From positions 1-32,019 of IMG/VR virus record IMGVR_UViG_3300028044_000040: a DNA stretch of 32,019 nt; one strand, given 5' to 3'. Source of the stretch: a virus. Below the pieces are notes generated by a model. That model did not search any database and was not told where the DNA came from. It saw only the letters and a program-made list of their open reading frames with translations. Position numbers and translations under genes: made by a program. Each line of letters starts with the position of its first letter. Within the stretch, counting starts at the first letter, position 1. Below, in pieces: positions 29,402-32,019 of this stretch.

Positions 29402-29685
29402 AATGGTAGATTATTTGTATGACTGTTTAGATACTTCATTATATACTTACTTTTATAGAGTCCAGGCTCAAATTGAAGAAAAAAAGTTACTGCAGAGAAA
29501 TTATTTTGCAAGTCACAATATTTTTTAAATAGATCTCTTAAATCTTCACGTTGCAATAGCATAATAAAAACGTTAGCCATATTTAATTTCTTGGTATGTA
29601 ACAGTGTAACGAAACTGCAGAAAGAAAGAAAAAGATGGGTGTACTCATAAGAGCTTAAATTTTCAGTAGGGTTAAATCCATTCAC
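29398..29685 (-). CDS. Small unknown protein
   Basis: A 95-residue protein from a GTG at 29685. It is helical and hydrophobic in places (YTHLFLSFCSFVTLLHTKK; MANVFIMLLQREDLRDLF), but the segments are too short and interrupted for confident membrane helices. It lies between the gp41 helicase and bS21 and ends in an ATGA overlap with bS21, so the two are probably co-translated. Function unknown; the start is uncertain because no Shine-Dalgarno or promoter box marks it. Confidence 0.58.
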   Translation of the reverse strand: MNGFNPTENLSSYEYTHLFLSFCSFVTLLHTKKLNMANVFIMLLQREDLRDLFKKYCDLQNNFSAVTFFLQFEPGLYKSKYIMKYLNSHTNNLPL

Positions 29686-29726
29686 AGTTAAAGGTAATTA
29701 TTGACTATTTAATGCAAATCAACGGT

Positions 29727-31049
29727 TTATAACGAAAGCTTGGAAAGTGTATAGATTGTGCTTGAACTGCCCTCGGTATCGTTTGCATGCTCATCTTCTG
29801 TAATTGTCAAGGTCGAGTAATCAATTCTCATTGAACAATGTCCAAAGTTTGGACCGAAACGATTTTTCATGAAGCCCATTTTTATAACGCCTAATTCTTT
29901 GTCTGTATCTTCCTGCCAAATACTTAAAATAACATCACCTGTCATAGCTAAGCCTATGCTTTCAGATATTGTCTTTAAACCGGGATCAGTAATTTCATAT
30001 CCCTCTCTGTTAAGTTGCGTTGCAGAGATCACCGGGCAATTGAAATGATATGAAAGGGCGCGAAGATGTTCTGTACAGTTCTTAATACGTTCATAACTCG
30101 AGTCACCAAAAGAGGGTTTAAGGAGATTAACATAATCTAATACTATGGCATCAATGCTGATGCCTTTTTGAATTATTTTTTGAATAAAGGATTTAAGCTG
30201 ATTTGCAGTTATAGTAGCAGGTGGAAACTCTTTGATAATAATTTTTGATTGCGGATTTTCAAGACAATATTCGCTAATTTGATTTTTAAGTGTTACACAT
30301 TCAGTCTTTAGCTGGCCAAGTGGTATTTTCGAGACACTGCTACATAATCTTTTTGCATATATGAGTTCAGGCATTTCAAGAGATACTAGAAGAACTGTTT
30401 TGCCTTGTTGTGCAATATTAACAGCGACATTTCCAAGAAATATGGACTTACCAATATTTGTCTCACCAGCAAAAAGATAGAGCGACCTGCCGTTCTCCAA
30501 GAATCCACCACCAATCTTGTCATCAAGCCATTTCCATTTAGATGGAATATATTTTTCTGTAGAGTTGAGATCATCTATTACCATATCGATGTCAGTGAAT
30601 AGATCCAAACCTATTTGAGTTGTTAGTGTAATATTGCAAGCTTTATCAAATTTTTCTAGTATCTTAGATGTGTCGACATCATTTTTAGATATGTCATCCA
30701 CCACACTCATCATTGTATGGTATACAGCTTTTTCTTTTAAAAATTTCTCTGTATTTGTAATTAGCTCATCATTATTAAAATTCTTATCTATACCAGCAAA
30801 TAAAGATACTACATTTTTTAAAGATGTCTTTAACTCATCAGTTGTTAAGTAGGCTTTTATTTCAGTTATAGTAGGGCAAGCGCTATTTTTAGTATAGAAT
30901 CCTTTTATTAGCTCAAAAATAGCTTTAGTATCTTTGTTCTTAAAGAAGACAGGGTTCAAATGGTCAATAACAGAAGCCAAATATATTTCATCTGTAAGGC
31001 ATTTGTATGCTATAATAGTCTCAAAAAAGTCTAAATCTAACTGAGCCAT
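29727..31049 (-). CDS. 41: Replicative DNA helicase gp41-like (DnaB family)
   Basis: A 440-residue hexameric 5'-3' helicase (T4 gp41 has 475). RecA-like domain: Walker A GETNIGKS (195-202), SLEMPE (223-228), Walker B IVLDYVNLL (302-310, Asp305), the Q-bearing SATQLNR (342-348) and an arginine-finger region near KNRFGPNFG. The N-terminal helical domain (1-150) would bind primase. It unwinds the fork and, with gp61, forms the primosome. A clear sigma-70 promoter (TTGAAA-N16-TATAAT) ends 6 nt before the ATG, and the -35 lies in the end of the glycosyltransferase gene, so the helicase can start the replication operon. Confidence 0.94.
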   Translation of the reverse strand: MAQLDLDFFETIIAYKCLTDEIYLASVIDHLNPVFFKNKDTKAIFELIKGFYTKNSACPTITEIKAYLTTDELKTSLKNVVSLFAGIDKNFNNDELITNTEKFLKEKAVYHTMMSVVDDISKNDVDTSKILEKFDKACNITLTTQIGLDLFTDIDMVIDDLNSTEKYIPSKWKWLDDKIGGGFLENGRSLYLFAGETNIGKSIFLGNVAVNIAQQGKTVLLVSLEMPELIYAKRLCSSVSKIPLGQLKTECVTLKNQISEYCLENPQSKIIIKEFPPATITANQLKSFIQKIIQKGISIDAIVLDYVNLLKPSFGDSSYERIKNCTEHLRALSYHFNCPVISATQLNREGYEITDPGLKTISESIGLAMTGDVILSIWQEDTDKELGVIKMGFMKNRFGPNFGHCSMRIDYSTLTITEDEHANDTEGSSSTIYTLSKLSL

Positions 31050-31055
31050 AACTGT

Positions 31056-31083
31056 ATTATAATATCAATAAACGAATTTTCAA
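31056..31083 (-). promoter_or_regulatory. Sigma-70-like promoter for gp41
   Basis: TATAAT (31056-31061), 16-nt spacer, TTGAAA (31078-31083). The -10 ends 6 nt before the ATG, predicting a start at or beside it. The best sigma-70 match in the window. Confidence 0.7.
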
Positions 31084-31754
31084 TCAAGGTATTCTTGCAA
31101 AAATTTACGCTCACTATCCAAATAGAGTGCACTATTAGGGTCCAAAAGTCCTGGCGATTTGTGAATAACCCATATGGGATACACGCCTAATTTTAATTTC
31201 TTTTTATTGGCATCTATGCAACTGGAAATATCATAATGGTGAAAGGTGTAATTCTCGTTGAAAGCAAATTCTGCAGCGTTTATTGCTTTGCAATTTACAC
31301 TTAAAAAGAGCCCGTCTAACACGGCAACTCTCGAAGGAGTTATGCCAAAGCTAGTCATATGAAACGCATTTTCGGAGGTAAAGTGAGCAACTGCACCTCG
31401 TAGGTTGTTACTTTGAAAGCCACCGCACATGAGATGCCATAATGCAGGGTTTTGTATTCTCATGTTTATTCCACCCGCTAGTCCAACAATATCAAAACTA
31501 TCATGAGCCTTTTGCAGTTTTTCTATTATGTTAAAGTCATCAACATACACATCATCATGAATAAAAACAATATTATCATATTGCCCAGATTTTTCCCTAA
31601 GAAAAGAATTATAATTAACAGACAAGCCTTCCTTATTGTTGGATTTAAAAAAAATATCGAATCTTAATTTTTGATTTATTTGTAATAGCGATTTAAAGGC
31701 TAATGTTGATTTAGGGTATGTATTGCGTGTGCAGAAATAAAAAGCTGTTTTCAT
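31080..31754 (-). CDS. Glycosyltransferase, GT-A fold (StrF/GT2-like)
   Basis: A 224-residue enzyme of the 'glycosyltransferase-like' (StrF domain) type. N-terminal strand TAFYFCTRNT, the NYN segment (47-49), the metal-binding IHDDV (65-69, DxD-like), VGLAGGINM (90-98), VLDGLFLSV (145-153), HHYDISSCI (172-180) and WVIHKSPG (195-202) follow the family order. It would transfer a sugar from a nucleotide-sugar donor, acceptor unknown: host glycan, virion protein or DNA are all possible. ATGA overlap with the upstream amidotransferase suggests a joint function. The gene end carries the gp41 -35. Confidence 0.78.
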   Translation of the reverse strand: MKTAFYFCTRNTYPKSTLAFKSLLQINQKLRFDIFFKSNNKEGLSVNYNSFLREKSGQYDNIVFIHDDVYVDDFNIIEKLQKAHDSFDIVGLAGGINMRIQNPALWHLMCGGFQSNNLRGAVAHFTSENAFHMTSFGITPSRVAVLDGLFLSVNCKAINAAEFAFNENYTFHHYDISSCIDANKKKLKLGVYPIWVIHKSPGLLDPNSALYLDSERKFLQEYLD

Positions 31755-32019
31755 TTAGTAAAGAAAGGTGAGTTTGGAATAAATTTACCGACCGACGTTA
31801 TACCTTCAGATGTTATGAGATAGATTAACCCTTCTTCCAGTTCGTGAAAATTCTCCTGCTTTACTGAAGAAAAGCTATTTGTAATAAAATCTGCGTACAC
31901 GGTACTGCCGGATCGTGCTATGTAGATATTATGTGTTTTATGGTTATAAATCCATAACCCAAAAGTACCTTGAAGTGTGCTCAACACGTCGCGAATAGCC
32001 AAAATTTCATCTTTTGTTT
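31751..32019 (-). CDS. Class II glutamine amidotransferase-like protein (partial, N-terminus off the right edge)
   Basis: Open to the window edge, so the start is missing; no ATG lies inside. The 89 visible residues fit the end of an Ntn-type class II amidotransferase domain (asparagine synthase/GFAT type): LSTLQGTFGLWIYN, NIYIARSGSTVYADF, SFSSVKQENFHELEEG, LIYLITSEGI and the terminal FIPNSPFFTK. The catalytic Cys would be at the missing N-terminus, so activity cannot be assessed. Short phage proteins of this kind occur next to sugar-modifying genes and could supply amino groups to a glycan. It overlaps the glycosyltransferase by ATGA. Confidence 0.7.
   Translation of the reverse strand, partial: TKDEILAIRDVLSTLQGTFGLWIYNHKTHNIYIARSGSTVYADFITNSFSSVKQENFHELEEGLIYLITSEGITSVGKFIPNSPFFTK

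Noticed and set aside
1-32019. tRNA genes, CRISPR arrays, insertion sequences, integrase or attachment sites
   Set aside because: No cloverleaf-like GGTTCGANTCC segment, spaced direct repeats, transposase motifs or recombinase motifs were seen by reading. A tRNA scan was not possible here.

Overview
This AT-rich window is a densely packed piece of a T4-like myovirus genome (class Caudoviricetes). It holds recognisable relatives of T4 baseplate, tail, neck, DNA-packaging and replisome proteins, with very short intergenic gaps and frequent ATGA, TAATG or longer overlaps. There is no gene-free stretch above 300 bases. I saw no tRNA gene, CRISPR array, insertion sequence or integrase. The host cannot be named from the sequence. 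Near-consensus TTGA..-N16/17-TATAAT promoters before replication genes point to a bacterium with conventional sigma-70 promoters.

Layout. 1-1449 (minus): baseplate wedge gp6 (cut by the left edge) and gp25. 1518-4073: an unknown plus-strand gene, clamp-loader ATPase gp44 and dUTPase (minus), and a probable small terminase subunit gp16 (plus). 4070-18898 (minus, transcribed right to left): large terminase gp17, an extra tube-like protein, sheath gp18, tube gp19, a gp54-like tube initiator, two related gp26/gp51-like proteins, tape measure, a gp48-like protein, a gp53/LysM-like protein, a gp27-like hub and a large unknown protein. 18919-20958 (plus): an acidic protein, a small protein and neck protein gp14. 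20925-22723 (minus): five small genes of unknown function, one a two-helix membrane protein with a zinc knuckle. 22758-23174 (plus): a short virion-like protein. 23151-32019 (minus): primase gp61, several small unknown genes, an NAD-dependent sugar epimerase/reductase, sliding clamp gp45, ssDNA-binding gp32, a possible gp59-like loader, a phage copy of ribosomal protein bS21, helicase gp41, a glycosyltransferase and the C-terminal part of a class II glutamine amidotransferase (cut by the right edge).

The most striking signal is regulatory. Fifteen genes on both strands, mostly virion genes, carry a box with invariant TAAATA (consensus NATAAATA, the T4/cyanophage late-promoter box). It lies 5 or 6 nt before the start codon, leaving no room for a Shine-Dalgarno site. 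Five other genes, four of them replication genes, carry a sigma-70 -10 element 5-7 nt before the start. Both classes predict transcripts that begin at or next to the start codon, meaning leaderless mRNAs. In the same genome segment a phage bS21 gene sits in the replication operon. Leaderless late expression plus a phage-supplied ribosomal protein is the candidate 'system' here. The promoter boxes and the bS21 similarity are seen directly; the functional link is inference.
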